Below, piece by piece: positions 1 to 9,297 of a stretch of 64,000 nt of DNA (its first letter is position 1; each line of letters opens with the position of its first letter). The DNA comes from an uncultured Clostridia bacterium (lineage in GTDB: Bacteria > Bacillota > Clostridia > UBA1381): positions 1 through 64,000 of the forward strand of contig CANQKM010000001.1 in NCBI GenBank assembly GCA_947624485.1, read 5' to 3'. The position numbers were made by a program, and so were the translations under genes. The notes below the pieces were generated by a model that searched no databases, was not told the origin of the DNA, and was given only the letters and a program-made list of their open reading frames with translations.

Positions 1-518
<518 letters not shown>

Positions 519-698
519 TCACATTTCATTCTGTTTGTCACCGCCTTTTTCGGGATTTTCAGCCATCAATTTCAACAATTTTGACGGCAAAGATTCGTGT
601 CCGGCGTACACGCCGCTGAAACGGTAGGTAGTGTTGCCGCTTTCAAGGGTAAGCGTTATCTGCGGAAGCTCCGCAGATAACAGATTTTTAACTTTCAT
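519..698 (-). CDS. Small transposon-encoded TnpW-like protein
   Basis: MKVKNLLSAELPQITLTLESGNTTYRFSGVYAGHESLPSKLLKLMAENPEKGGDKQNEM preceded by GAGAGGGACGG; position next to relaxase and recombinase. The start is internal to the ORF-track entry. Confidence 0.6.
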   Translation of the reverse strand: MKVKNLLSAELPQITLTLESGNTTYRFSGVYAGHESLPSKLLKLMAENPEKGGDKQNEM

Positions 699-726
699 AT
701 TGCACCGTCCCTCTCTTTCATTAGTT

Positions 727-1257
727 CTAAAATTTCTCGTCAATCGCTTTTTTGATTGTGTACTTGTTTGAAACATACGTTTTCTTTTGCTCATAGCTCC
801 GTTTCCGTCCGCTCGGTTCGACAACATTTAATCCGTATTCGGCGCATATCTTGTCACTGATTTCCCGTATTCGGTAATATGATTTCTTGTCGGAGCAATA
901 GCGTTTGTGGTCTTGGAAGCTGACGGCGTTAAATATGATGTGATTGTGGTAATGTTCTTTGTCGGTATGCGTACAAATCACATATTCATATTTTCCGCCC
1001 AAAACCTCGTCTGTGAATTTCTTTCCTATTTCCGCTGTGACCTCGTTCGGCTTGAATGATTGGATAAGGTGATACGCCTGATTTTCGCCGCCGCCCTTTG
1101 CCGATTGCGCGGTCAGTTCAAATTCAAGCTCCGCTGTTTCATATGCACAGCCGAAAGTTGAGATATATTTGCCGTTTTCTGTTTTATCAGAATTGCCGAT
1201 ATATGTTATTGATTTGCCGAGAGTGTGTTTGATAGGGTGTATCTTAGCAATTGCCAT
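727..1257 (-). pseudogene. Relaxase/mobilization nuclease (VirD2-type), C-terminally truncated
   Basis: MAIAKIHPIKHTLGKSITYIGN...THTDKEHYHNHIIFNAVSF with HxxxH relaxase motif; only 176 aa where the family usually has a long C-terminal region. Confidence 0.85.
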
Positions 1258-1553
1258 ATCTCGTCCACCTTCACTTTGATAGCCTCAACGTCTTGTTTCA
1301 TAATTCCATAGGTATTGGCGTTCCGTGCGATTTGGTTGATATTCTTTCCGATAGCGTTCATTTCCTTAACTACCGCCCTTAAGTCGGAAGTATCAACATT
1401 TACCACGAACCCGTCAATAGCCATTTTCCGCAGATACGCGCCCCGATTAGTCACATTAGCCAACTGTACGCGCCCGTTTATCTGCTCCAATTCTTGTTCA
1501 TCAACATAAAATTTTACCTGAATATCCCGCTTGCGCTTATCCAAGAATTTCAC
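1206..1553 (-). CDS. MobC-family relaxosome accessory protein
   Basis: 115 aa, RGAYLRKMAIDGF...LRAVVKEMNAIGKNINQIARNAN; overlaps the relaxase start. Confidence 0.9.
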   Translation of the reverse strand: MKFLDKRKRDIQVKFYVDEQELEQINGRVQLANVTNRGAYLRKMAIDGFVVNVDTSDLRAVVKEMNAIGKNINQIARNANTYGIMKQDVEAIKVKVDEIWQLLRYTLSNTLSANQ

Positions 1554-1567
1554 CTCCTTTCTCTACG

Positions 1568-1645
1568 GTGTGAAACTTTTTTGCAAAATCCCGAAACGGG
1601 ATTTTCACACTTCGGTACTTTGAGTACCATAGTGTTATGCTTGCT
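1568..1645. other. Candidate origin of transfer (oriT) upstream of mobC
   Basis: Nested inverted repeat GTGTG..AAAATCCCG-AAA-CGGGATTTT-CACAC, then GGTACT-TTG-AGTACC, then CATAGTGTTATGCTTGC; sits directly upstream of mobC-relaxase. Confidence 0.5.
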
Positions 1646-1739
1646 AAATAAGTTTCCACTCATTATTAGCACTATCAATACGTTGTTTTTCTCGCTTTTA
1701 CCTGTTGTTAGAGAATATCTGTATCAATAGTACATATTT

Positions 1740-1768
1740 ATTATACCAGCGAACTAATAATATGTCAA
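1740..1768 (-). promoter_or_regulatory. SigA-type promoter for mobC operon
   Basis: TTGACA - 17 bp - TATAAT on minus strand. Confidence 0.75.
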
Positions 1769-1797
1769 TAGTTTTTTGAAAAGTTTTATTTATGTAC

Positions 1798-1826
1798 TTG
1801 AAATTCATAAATATATGTGATATACT
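1798..1826 (+). promoter_or_regulatory. SigA-type promoter for XRE regulator
   Basis: TTGAAA - 17 bp - TATACT upstream of the 1847 ORF. Confidence 0.6.
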
Positions 1827-1846
1827 GTGTATGAGGTGAAGTAAAG

Positions 1847-2419
1847 ATGAGTAACGAAGAAATGACAATAGGGCAGCGTGTCAGAAAGGCGCGGAAGGAA
1901 AAAGGGTATAACCAAACGGAGCTTGCGAACGCTCTTGGTAAATCGCTTCGTACAATCCAAAAGTACGAAAACGGCGAAATTGAGATTTCAATAAGTATGC
2001 TCAATGAGCTTGCAAAGGCTCTTGATACAACGACGACCTATCTGCTCGGCTACAAAACAGAAACGGTGAAGCCGCAGATAACCACGTTTGCCGATGTCGC
2101 GGTACTGCTGTTTGAGCTTGAAAAGGTCGCGGGACTGAAATTTGATATTGACGTGAAGCGTCCGCCGAGAGATGATAACTGGGAGTGCTCCATCACGTTT
2201 GATGGAAAAGCTAAAACGGAACTGAACGCTGATATGTGCCTGTTCCTTGAGGATTGGGCGGACACAAGAGAGAATTACTCAACAGAACAGTACACGGACT
2301 GGAAAGACAAGACGCTTGCGTATTATTCGAGATTGACGATTGTGAAACAGGCAGATGAAGCGGAGGATAATGCGATAAAAAGAAACGTTGTTCCGGCGGT
2401 GGATTTGGGGAAAATATAA
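1847..2419 (+). CDS. XRE-family helix-turn-helix transcriptional regulator
   Basis: IGQRVRKARKEKGYNQTELANALGKSLRTIQKYENGEIEISISMLNELAKAL. Confidence 0.92.
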   Translation: MSNEEMTIGQRVRKARKEKGYNQTELANALGKSLRTIQKYENGEIEISISMLNELAKALDTTTTYLLGYKTETVKPQITTFADVAVLLFELEKVAGLKFDIDVKRPPRDDNWECSITFDGKAKTELNADMCLFLEDWADTRENYSTEQYTDWKDKTLAYYSRLTIVKQADEAEDNAIKRNVVPAVDLGKI

Positions 2420-2693
2420 TCAAATGATTGCAAAATTTCATTATTTATGATACAATCAATAGCACAAATGAAGACATTTTAAACATTGCCTGCGTCAGTC
2501 GGGATGGAAATAGTTGGCGATAATTACATAAATTTGTTATTGACGGATAATTCAAATGCAGACAAATGTTATTGGCATGATGGGGAGTATCACGTTGAGG
2601 ATATAAAATCCAGCGAATGGAAAAATACGAAATATTTGTATAAAAAATAAGTAAAACGTGCTTTTGCACGTTGATTGAAAAAATAGGTGTGTT

Positions 2694-3311
2694 ATGGGCG
2701 AATTACAATGGCTTTTCTTCGACATAGGCTCCACACTTGTGGACGAAAGCAAAGCGTATGAGCATAGAATAAAAGATACAATAGCGGATAGCAATATAAC
2801 GTATGAGCACTTTTATGAAACTATGCTGAATTTTTGGAGGCAGGGCAAAAAGGGCGATACGGAAGTTGCGCGGCTGTTCAATCTAAAATTAGGAAAATGG
2901 CACAGCGAGGACGAATTTTTATATCCCGAAACACATAATTGTCTTGAAAAGTTATCGCAAAAATATAAAATAGGAATTATAGCAAACCAAGTTCTCGGAA
3001 CAAAGGACAGGCTTGCCAAAATGGGCATTTTAAAATATATTGATTTGATTGTAGCATCAGCCGAGGTAGGAGTGTCGAAGCCGGATTTAGAGATATTCAA
3101 AATAGCGTTCGACCGTGCCATGTGCAAGCCGGAACAGGCGGTAATGATTGGAGACAGACTTGACAATGATATAGCGCCTGCGAAGCAACTCGGCATGAAA
3201 ACGGTGTGGATAAGGCAAGGTTTCGGCGGATTGGCAATTCCTGATACGGATAACTCGCCGGATTGTGCTGTGGATAATTTATATGAAGTTTGCGAATTGT
3301 TTGGAGAGTGA
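2694..3311 (+). CDS. HAD-family hydrolase
   Basis: LFFDIGSTLVDE (DxGxT motif I variant), VSKPDLEIFKIA, MIGDRLDNDI. Confidence 0.88.
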   Translation: MGELQWLFFDIGSTLVDESKAYEHRIKDTIADSNITYEHFYETMLNFWRQGKKGDTEVARLFNLKLGKWHSEDEFLYPETHNCLEKLSQKYKIGIIANQVLGTKDRLAKMGILKYIDLIVASAEVGVSKPDLEIFKIAFDRAMCKPEQAVMIGDRLDNDIAPAKQLGMKTVWIRQGFGGLAIPDTDNSPDCAVDNLYEVCELFGE

Positions 3312-3470
3312 CTAAATTGAATTTTTGAAGTAAGGCTTGCCGTAATGTCGGACGCGTAGGCGATTTACACATTGAACTGCGATGAACTGGGATATGATTA
3401 TCCGTTTGAACAAAGAAAGAAAAATTAGCGAATTTACTGTCAAACAAAACTGATAAAATGACCATTGGGA

Positions 3471-3747
3471 ATTGAGGTGATTGCAAATGAGTGATTAGGG
3501 GCGTAGAAAGTTTTAACCTCATTTTTGAGGTTGGGAGTATAAACATAAGGGGTATGTCGATTTTGGGATTTTCGCTGCTAAAAAAGTAAGTGTTTATGCG
3601 GGTTTCAGTATTCGAAATATCTCATAAATGAGGACATATATATGTATCAAAAAGGCATATCGCAATTCAAGCGATATGCCTTTTCTTGTACCCTGTCCGA
3701 CAGCCTGTCATAAAATTATTGATTATACTGTCTTATGTGAGGTATCC
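3471..3747 (+). repeat. Left copy of long direct repeat flanking phage-tail remnant
   Basis: Aligns by eye with 8864-9148; shared blocks include ATAAACATAAGGGGTATGTCGATTTTGG, GTGTTTATGCGGGTTTCAG, TGTATCAAAAAGGCATATCGC and CCCTGTCCGACAGCCTGTCATAAAATTATTGATTATACTGTCTTATGTGAGGTATCC. Confidence 0.95.
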
Positions 3748-4773
3748 GTTATCTGGAATAACCGTGTCAAGGAAAATATACATCCAAAGCTGCAAGGGAC
3801 GGTGAGCATACCGCCTACGGGCGAGCTTGCCTTGTATGCGAACGGTAATGACATAACAAAGATAGCCGGAGGCTTATCGTGGAAAAACAGCATTTATGAG
3901 CTATCCACAACGATGTCGTTCAGCGTGGCGAAAAGCGATGCGGCGTATTTGAAGGATTTAATGTATACGCCGCAGGTCGGCGATGTTGTGCAGTACGTCA
4001 CGAACGCGGAGATTTTTCGCGGGGTGATAATAAAGGTGGACGACGGTGACAAAGACTCCAACAAATACAGCGTCGTTGATATGGGCTGGTATCTGAACAA
4101 GACAAGTCAGACATATCAGTTTAAGAACATCACGGCGGCGGACGCAATACGGGAATTATGCGCGGATTTATCAATAAATATCGTTATGCTGCCGGAACTG
4201 ACGGCAAACATAAACCAGATATATTTTGACAAGACTATCTCGGCGATTCTGACGGACATCCTCGATAAATGCGGCGGTGATTACAATTACGATTTCGTGC
4301 CGGAGGGATTGCGGATTTACGAGATCGGCGAGCTTTATGCTTATCCGGAATTTTTTATTGCGAGCAATATCGCGCAAGCATACGCGCCGGATTATCGCGG
4401 CGGTGTAAGCCACAGCATATCTATTGAGGAGATGAAAAACTCGATAAAAATCACTTCCGAAAAAGACAGCGTTTATACGGAACTTATGGTACAGCAGAAC
4501 CGCGAGCTGATTGATAAGTACGGATTTTTGCAGAAAATTGTAAAGATAGATCCGGAAAAGGAAAATGCCGAAACCATCGCAAAGCAGGAGCTTAACGATA
4601 ACGCACGGGAAGCTGAGACGTTCAGCTTTGAGATCATCGAAAAATACGACAGCTACACCCGCGCCGGCGAGGTTATGACCGTGGACGATGTGCGGTATGT
4701 TATCGAAAGCACAGACCACTCTATTGTGGACGGTTGGCACTTTGATAAGCTGGAGCTGCGGAAGATAATTTGA
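3628..4773 (+). CDS. Phage tail protein, XkdQ/YqbQ-like; N-terminus as called lies inside the direct repeat and is probably artefactual
   Basis: ELALYANGNDITKIAGGLSWKNSIYELSTTMSFSVAKSD...; followed in order by DUF2577, DUF2634 and XkdT homologs as in PBSX-type tail modules. Confidence 0.78.
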   Translation: MRTYICIKKAYRNSSDMPFLVPCPTACHKIIDYTVLCEVSVIWNNRVKENIHPKLQGTVSIPPTGELALYANGNDITKIAGGLSWKNSIYELSTTMSFSVAKSDAAYLKDLMYTPQVGDVVQYVTNAEIFRGVIIKVDDGDKDSNKYSVVDMGWYLNKTSQTYQFKNITAADAIRELCADLSINIVMLPELTANINQIYFDKTISAILTDILDKCGGDYNYDFVPEGLRIYEIGELYAYPEFFIASNIAQAYAPDYRGGVSHSISIEEMKNSIKITSEKDSVYTELMVQQNRELIDKYGFLQKIVKIDPEKENAETIAKQELNDNAREAETFSFEIIEKYDSYTRAGEVMTVDDVRYVIESTDHSIVDGWHFDKLELRKII

Positions 4774-4776
4774 TTA

Positions 4777-4805
4777 TTGAATTTTGTCGGCTTTTGTGGT
4801 ATAAT
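4777..4805 (+). promoter_or_regulatory. SigA-type promoter of glycosidase cassette
   Basis: TTGAAT - 17 bp - TATAAT, immediately after the XkdQ stop codon. Confidence 0.8.
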
Positions 4806-4836
4806 CAAACGAGTGAAAAAACGGAAAGGGACTTTT

Positions 4837-6681
4837 ATGATGAAAGAACTGATACATCCGCAGGACAGATATAAAATGAATTGGATCGAGGGCGGCACGG
4901 AATGGGGTACGGTAAAATGCGTTCCCCCGCTTGACGTTGAGGTAAAAAGTGAAAAGCGCGGCGATATTTTAAAAGAGGAATATATTTTTACGAACAATAC
5001 CGATAAGGATATATTTACCTGTCTTACAGACATCGGGATATATACTCCGTTTAACGACGATTACACCTCCGCCGAGGAATGTATGACAAATAAATGTCAC
5101 GCTCACATTTGGTGCGGTGGCAAAATATCGTATGTTATGGCGCTGAGAATGGGCGGCGAAGCGCCGCATTTGGGGCTTGTGCTTAACAGTGGTTCAATCG
5201 GCGGGTACAGCGTTGAGCGCGACATAAAAAGAGCGAGCAACGACAGGGGCGATTTCATTCTGCATCCGTCTCCGTTTTCGCTTGCTCCGGGCGAAAGCTA
5301 TACGGTTTCATGGACGCTGTTTTTTCATGACGGCAAGGAAGATTTTTATACAAAAGCGGCTCAATACTGCAAAAAATTTCTCAACGTCCATGCGGATAAA
5401 TATGTGCTGTTCGGCGGTGAAACGTCGAATGTTGAGATTAAGACCAATTTTTCTTTTACGGAAAATGATGTTCAAATATTGCTCAATCACGAAAGAATAG
5501 ATTTTACAGTCAAAAACAATTCGGTTCTCTTTCAAGCAAAAACCGACGCTTGCGGAGAACTGAAATATCAAATATGTATCGGCGGCGTTCACACATATCT
5601 GCGGATGATTGTTTTGCCTGCTTTAACCGAGTTGGCGGCATCGCGCTGTCGGTTTATAACGAAAAAGCAGCAATATAGCAAAGACAGCAGTAGGCTAAAC
5701 GGAGCGTATCTGGTTTATGACAATGAGAGCAATTCGATGTTCTACTCTCCGCTTTATGACTATAACGGCGGCAGGGAACGAATAGGAATGGGGCTTTTGA
5801 TTGCGTTGTATTTGCAGACGAAACATGACGCGGATATGGAAAAATCGCTTTCAGATTACGCGGAATATGTGCGGCGGGAGCTTGTAAATGAGGAAACGGG
5901 CGAGGTGTATAACGATTATATGCGCGACGACAGCTATAAGCGATTATACAATGCGCCGTGGTTCGCGCTGTTTTATGTTGAGATGTATAAGCTGTATAAA
6001 GATCGCGGTTATCTGATTACGGCATATAAAATTATAATGAATTATTACGAAAACGGCGGCTCGGAATTTTATCCTATAGAGCTGCCGGCAGCCGAATTGA
6101 TAAACCTTATGAGATCCGAGGATATGAACGCGGAAAAGCTGACGGAGCAATTTCTGCGCCACGCCGACCGCATTGCCGAAACCGGCACAAAATACCCAAG
6201 CTCGGAGGTAAATTACGAGCAAAGCATAGTCGCTCCCGCGGCGGATATTTTGTTAAAAGCGTATATGCTCACGAATGATGAAAAATATCTTAGCGCGGCA
6301 AAAAGGCAGATTGACGTGCTTGAATTGTTTAACGGATTGCAGCCGGATTATCATTTATATGAAACGGCGATTCGTCATTGGGACGGATACTGGTTCGGGA
6401 AAAGAAGGATGTACGGCGACACATTCCCGCATTACTGGAGCGCGCTTACAGCGAACGTGTATTCCGATTATGCGCGGATCACTCATGATAATGAATATCT
6501 GAAAAAAGCGGAATATTCCTTCAGAGGAGTAATGAGTCTGTTTATGCTCGACGGAAGCGCGTCATGCGCGTATGTTTATCCGGTAACTGTGAACGGCGAA
6601 AGAGCGGAATACTACGATCCGTATGCCAACGATCAGGATTGGGGCTTGTATTATATGCTGAAGTATATGGGGAATACATAA
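4837..6681 (+). CDS. Six-hairpin glycosidase-like protein (putative polysaccharide-active)
   Basis: MMKELIHPQDRYKMNWIEGGTEWG...; N-terminal beta-rich domain and C-terminal alpha-helical repeats typical of six-hairpin folds (RDIKRASNDRGDF, YNAPWFALFYVEMYKLYKDRGYL, WDGYWFGKRRMYGDTFPHYWSALTANVY). RBS GGAAAGGG. The ORF-track start at 4777 overlaps the promoter. Confidence 0.65.
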   Translation: MMKELIHPQDRYKMNWIEGGTEWGTVKCVPPLDVEVKSEKRGDILKEEYIFTNNTDKDIFTCLTDIGIYTPFNDDYTSAEECMTNKCHAHIWCGGKISYVMALRMGGEAPHLGLVLNSGSIGGYSVERDIKRASNDRGDFILHPSPFSLAPGESYTVSWTLFFHDGKEDFYTKAAQYCKKFLNVHADKYVLFGGETSNVEIKTNFSFTENDVQILLNHERIDFTVKNNSVLFQAKTDACGELKYQICIGGVHTYLRMIVLPALTELAASRCRFITKKQQYSKDSSRLNGAYLVYDNESNSMFYSPLYDYNGGRERIGMGLLIALYLQTKHDADMEKSLSDYAEYVRRELVNEETGEVYNDYMRDDSYKRLYNAPWFALFYVEMYKLYKDRGYLITAYKIIMNYYENGGSEFYPIELPAAELINLMRSEDMNAEKLTEQFLRHADRIAETGTKYPSSEVNYEQSIVAPAADILLKAYMLTNDEKYLSAAKRQIDVLELFNGLQPDYHLYETAIRHWDGYWFGKRRMYGDTFPHYWSALTANVYSDYARITHDNEYLKKAEYSFRGVMSLFMLDGSASCAYVYPVTVNGERAEYYDPYANDQDWGLYYMLKYMGNT

Positions 6682-6737
6682 TAACAGATGAAAAAAATAG
6701 AAATAAAATTCTTGTTTGTTAGGCAGGATAAGACATA

Positions 6738-6766
6738 AGCGATTACCAATCGGTAGTCGCTTTTTT
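6738..6766 (+). terminator. Rho-independent terminator after glycosidase
   Basis: AGCGATTACC-AATC-GGTAGTCGCT followed by TTTTTT. Confidence 0.88.
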
Positions 6767-6778
6767 GTGGGAGGAAAC

Positions 6779-7057
6779 ATGGACGCAATAACGGAACTGG
6801 CGAGGCAGATACGCGAGCGGGATAATCCCTCGCCGTACACGCCGATGTTCGGCATAATAATTTCACTGCCGGAGCTTAAAATTCAGCTCGGCAGCCGAGT
6901 ATTCCTTGACGCGGACGATGTGAAGGCGACATTCGACCTTTACGAAACGCGACAGCTTGAGCATGGCGGAGTGGAGTATGTGAATCTAAACAAAGAGGTC
7001 GTGTTGCTGCCGTATTCGGACGATAATAAATTTGTAGTAATTGGGGTGGTGCAGTGA
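6779..7057 (+). CDS. Phage tail-associated DUF2577-like protein (XkdR position)
   Basis: MDAITELARQIRERDNPSPYTPMFGIIISLPELKIQLGSRVFLDADDV; RBS GGGAGG. Confidence 0.75.
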   Translation: MDAITELARQIRERDNPSPYTPMFGIIISLPELKIQLGSRVFLDADDVKATFDLYETRQLEHGGVEYVNLNKEVVLLPYSDDNKFVVIGVVQ

Positions 7058-7431
7058 AAAAGACATTTGATTTCGATTTCAAAAGCGGCGAATTCAATAT
7101 GAAAAATGGGAATCCCGTGGTGCTGGAAAGTGTGGACGCTCTGAAAATGTGGATACAGAAATGTATCCGGACGCAGCTTAACCGATACTCCATCTATAAA
7201 GGCAAACAGTACGGCGCAAACATTGAGGATTTGGTAATCGGACACAGCTATGGGAACGGTTTTGCCGAATCAGAGCTGCGCCGCGAGATTGAGGAAGCAC
7301 TGCTCAGACACGAGAATATTCTGAGTCTGGGCGATTTTTCTGTATCTACCAAGCGCAAGCTGATGGAGGTTTCATTCACTCTTACCACCACATACGGCGA
7401 GCTTTCGGAGGTGTATGTGTATGACGCTTAG
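7054..7431 (+). CDS. DUF2634-like phage tail/baseplate protein (XkdS)
   Basis: KKTFDFDFKSGEFNMKNGNPVVLESVDALKMWIQKCIRTQLNRYSIY; adjacent to the XkdT gene. Confidence 0.8.
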   Translation: MKKTFDFDFKSGEFNMKNGNPVVLESVDALKMWIQKCIRTQLNRYSIYKGKQYGANIEDLVIGHSYGNGFAESELRREIEEALLRHENILSLGDFSVSTKRKLMEVSFTLTTTYGELSEVYVYDA

Positions 7432-8887
7432 TGAAATATTTGAATATATGCTTGCGGGCGTACCGGATGATTACGACATTTCGGCAGGCTCGTTTTTTTA
7501 TGATTTGCTTTATCCGGTCGCGGAACAGATATATTTCCTGCAGCAGAAAATACAGGACTTATCGACTAACACATTCGCGCTGACCGCAGTTGGCGAATAC
7601 CTCGACCGCAAGGCAGCCGAGCAGGGCTTGACGCGCCGCGCGGGTACGTTTGCGAGGGGTATGGTTCGGATCTACGGCAATCGCGGCGAGATTGTCAATA
7701 GGAACGCAAAGGTCGCGGCGGATAATATTCTGTTTGCCATAGACGAAACGGCGACCATTCCCGAAGCGGGATATGTGGACGTGGGTGCTACCTGTATCAT
7801 GGTTGGGAGTGTCGGCAACGTCAAGGTCGGTGAAATAAACCGCTTTCCGGTTACGCTGCCGGGACTTACTGCGGTTGAGAATATAACGGAATTTACGGGC
7901 GGTTATCCGCAGGAGAGCGATGTTGACCTGCTGGAGCGATATATCGAAAAAGTATCACATCCGACAGCCAGCGGAAACATCTACCATTACATCGAATGGG
8001 CGAAGGAAGTCAGCGGCGTCGGCGATGTGCGCGTTATACCGCTCTGGAATGGTAACGGTACGGTCAAAGTCGTTATCGTTGATTCCGACAATCAGCCCGC
8101 CGGTGAGGATTTGATAGAAGCGGTCAAGTCGCACATTGAGGAACAGCGACCAATCGGAGCGGAGGTTACCGTAGTGAGCGCGACTGCTCTTACTATTAAC
8201 ATATCTGTAAATATCATCACAGACGGTTCGGACGGGATCCAAGACGCGGTTGAGGAAAGCATCAAAGGCTATCTCGCGGACGAGGCGTTAAAGAAATCGT
8301 ATGTGTCCTACGCAAAGGTCGGCAGCTTTATCCTGTCGGTCGCGGGCGTAGAGGATACCACGTTGTCTGTTAAACTGTCAAAGGATGCGACCGAAAATGA
8401 CATAGCGTTTATTCGCAGTCTTGCGGGGAATCATTCCTTTGCAGATTACAGAGAGAGCAACCGACAAAACAGAGGCACATATTGGCTATTCAATATTTTA
8501 GTGTATGGATTTTTAGCTATTATAGCGCTAATTGCTGTATTTAACATAATGAATTGTATCTCCATGAGCGTGTCGGCAAAGCTAAAGCAATACGGTGCAA
8601 TGCGCGCAATAGGCATGGACAGCGGCCAGTTTACGAAGATGATAACGGCAGAAACAATCACCTATGCTGCGCTTGGCTGTCTTATTGGGATTGCCGCAGG
8701 TCTGCCGCTCAACAGACAGTTGTTTGAAACATTGGTTACATCGCACTTTGGTGTTCCGTGGACATTTCCTGTTTTCCCGGTTATTATAATACTGATTTTG
8801 ATTGCCACTGCTTCCGCCGCTGCGGTATATGCCCCTTCGAGGCGGATTAAAAATATGTCGGTGATAGAAGTGATCGCGGATGAGTGA
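7421..8887 (+). CDS. Chimeric ORF: baseplate J/XkdT-like protein fused to C-terminal domain of an FtsX-type ABC transporter permease
   Basis: N-part: SEIFEYMLAGVPDDYDISAGSFFYDLLYPVAEQI...AAEQGLTRRAGTFARG (XkdT). C-part: FADYRESNRQNRGTYWLFNILVYGFLAIIALIAVFNIMNCISMSVSAKLKQYGAMRAIGMD...SVIEVIADE (FtsX permease). Confidence 0.85.
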   Translation: MTLSEIFEYMLAGVPDDYDISAGSFFYDLLYPVAEQIYFLQQKIQDLSTNTFALTAVGEYLDRKAAEQGLTRRAGTFARGMVRIYGNRGEIVNRNAKVAADNILFAIDETATIPEAGYVDVGATCIMVGSVGNVKVGEINRFPVTLPGLTAVENITEFTGGYPQESDVDLLERYIEKVSHPTASGNIYHYIEWAKEVSGVGDVRVIPLWNGNGTVKVVIVDSDNQPAGEDLIEAVKSHIEEQRPIGAEVTVVSATALTINISVNIITDGSDGIQDAVEESIKGYLADEALKKSYVSYAKVGSFILSVAGVEDTTLSVKLSKDATENDIAFIRSLAGNHSFADYRESNRQNRGTYWLFNILVYGFLAIIALIAVFNIMNCISMSVSAKLKQYGAMRAIGMDSGQFTKMITAETITYAALGCLIGIAAGLPLNRQLFETLVTSHFGVPWTFPVFPVIIILILIATASAAAVYAPSRRIKNMSVIEVIADE

Positions 8888-9148
8888 TTTGAGGACGTAG
8901 AAAATTTTAACCGCATTTTCGAGAGTAGGAATATAAACATAAGGGGTATGTCGATTTTGGCATTTTTGTCATTAAAAAATCAAGTGTTTATGCGGGTTTC
9001 AGAACTATAAATATCTTAATAAATGTGGACATATATATATGTATCAAAAAGGCATATCGCTTGAATGAATTGCGATATGCCTTTTCTTGCACCCTGTCCG
9101 ACAGCCTGTCATAAAATTATTGATTATACTGTCTTATGTGAGGTATCC
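8864..9148 (+). repeat. Right copy of long direct repeat
   Basis: See 3471-3747; begins in the last codons of the permease (IEVIADE, against IEVIANE in the left copy). Confidence 0.95.
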
Positions 9149-9297
9149 ATTCTGGCACTCCTTGTAAAATGGTTCTTGTTCTGTTTTTAGGAAAGAAAAA
9201 AGCAAGATATTGTCAAAACATCTTGCGATTTCTTATAGCATTGTTTGTAGCTGTCCTAAAATCCTTGATTTTATGCGGTTTTTTAGACCTTCCTTAA

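Noticed and set aside
2504-2650. Short plus-strand ORF MEIVGDNYINLLLTDNSNADKCYWHDGEYHVEDIKSSEWKNTKYLYKK
   Set aside because: No RBS and no recognised family; could be a gene remnant but not supportable as a feature.
3312-3470. Possible degraded coding DNA between HAD hydrolase and left direct repeat
   Set aside because: Short broken frames with no recognisable homology.
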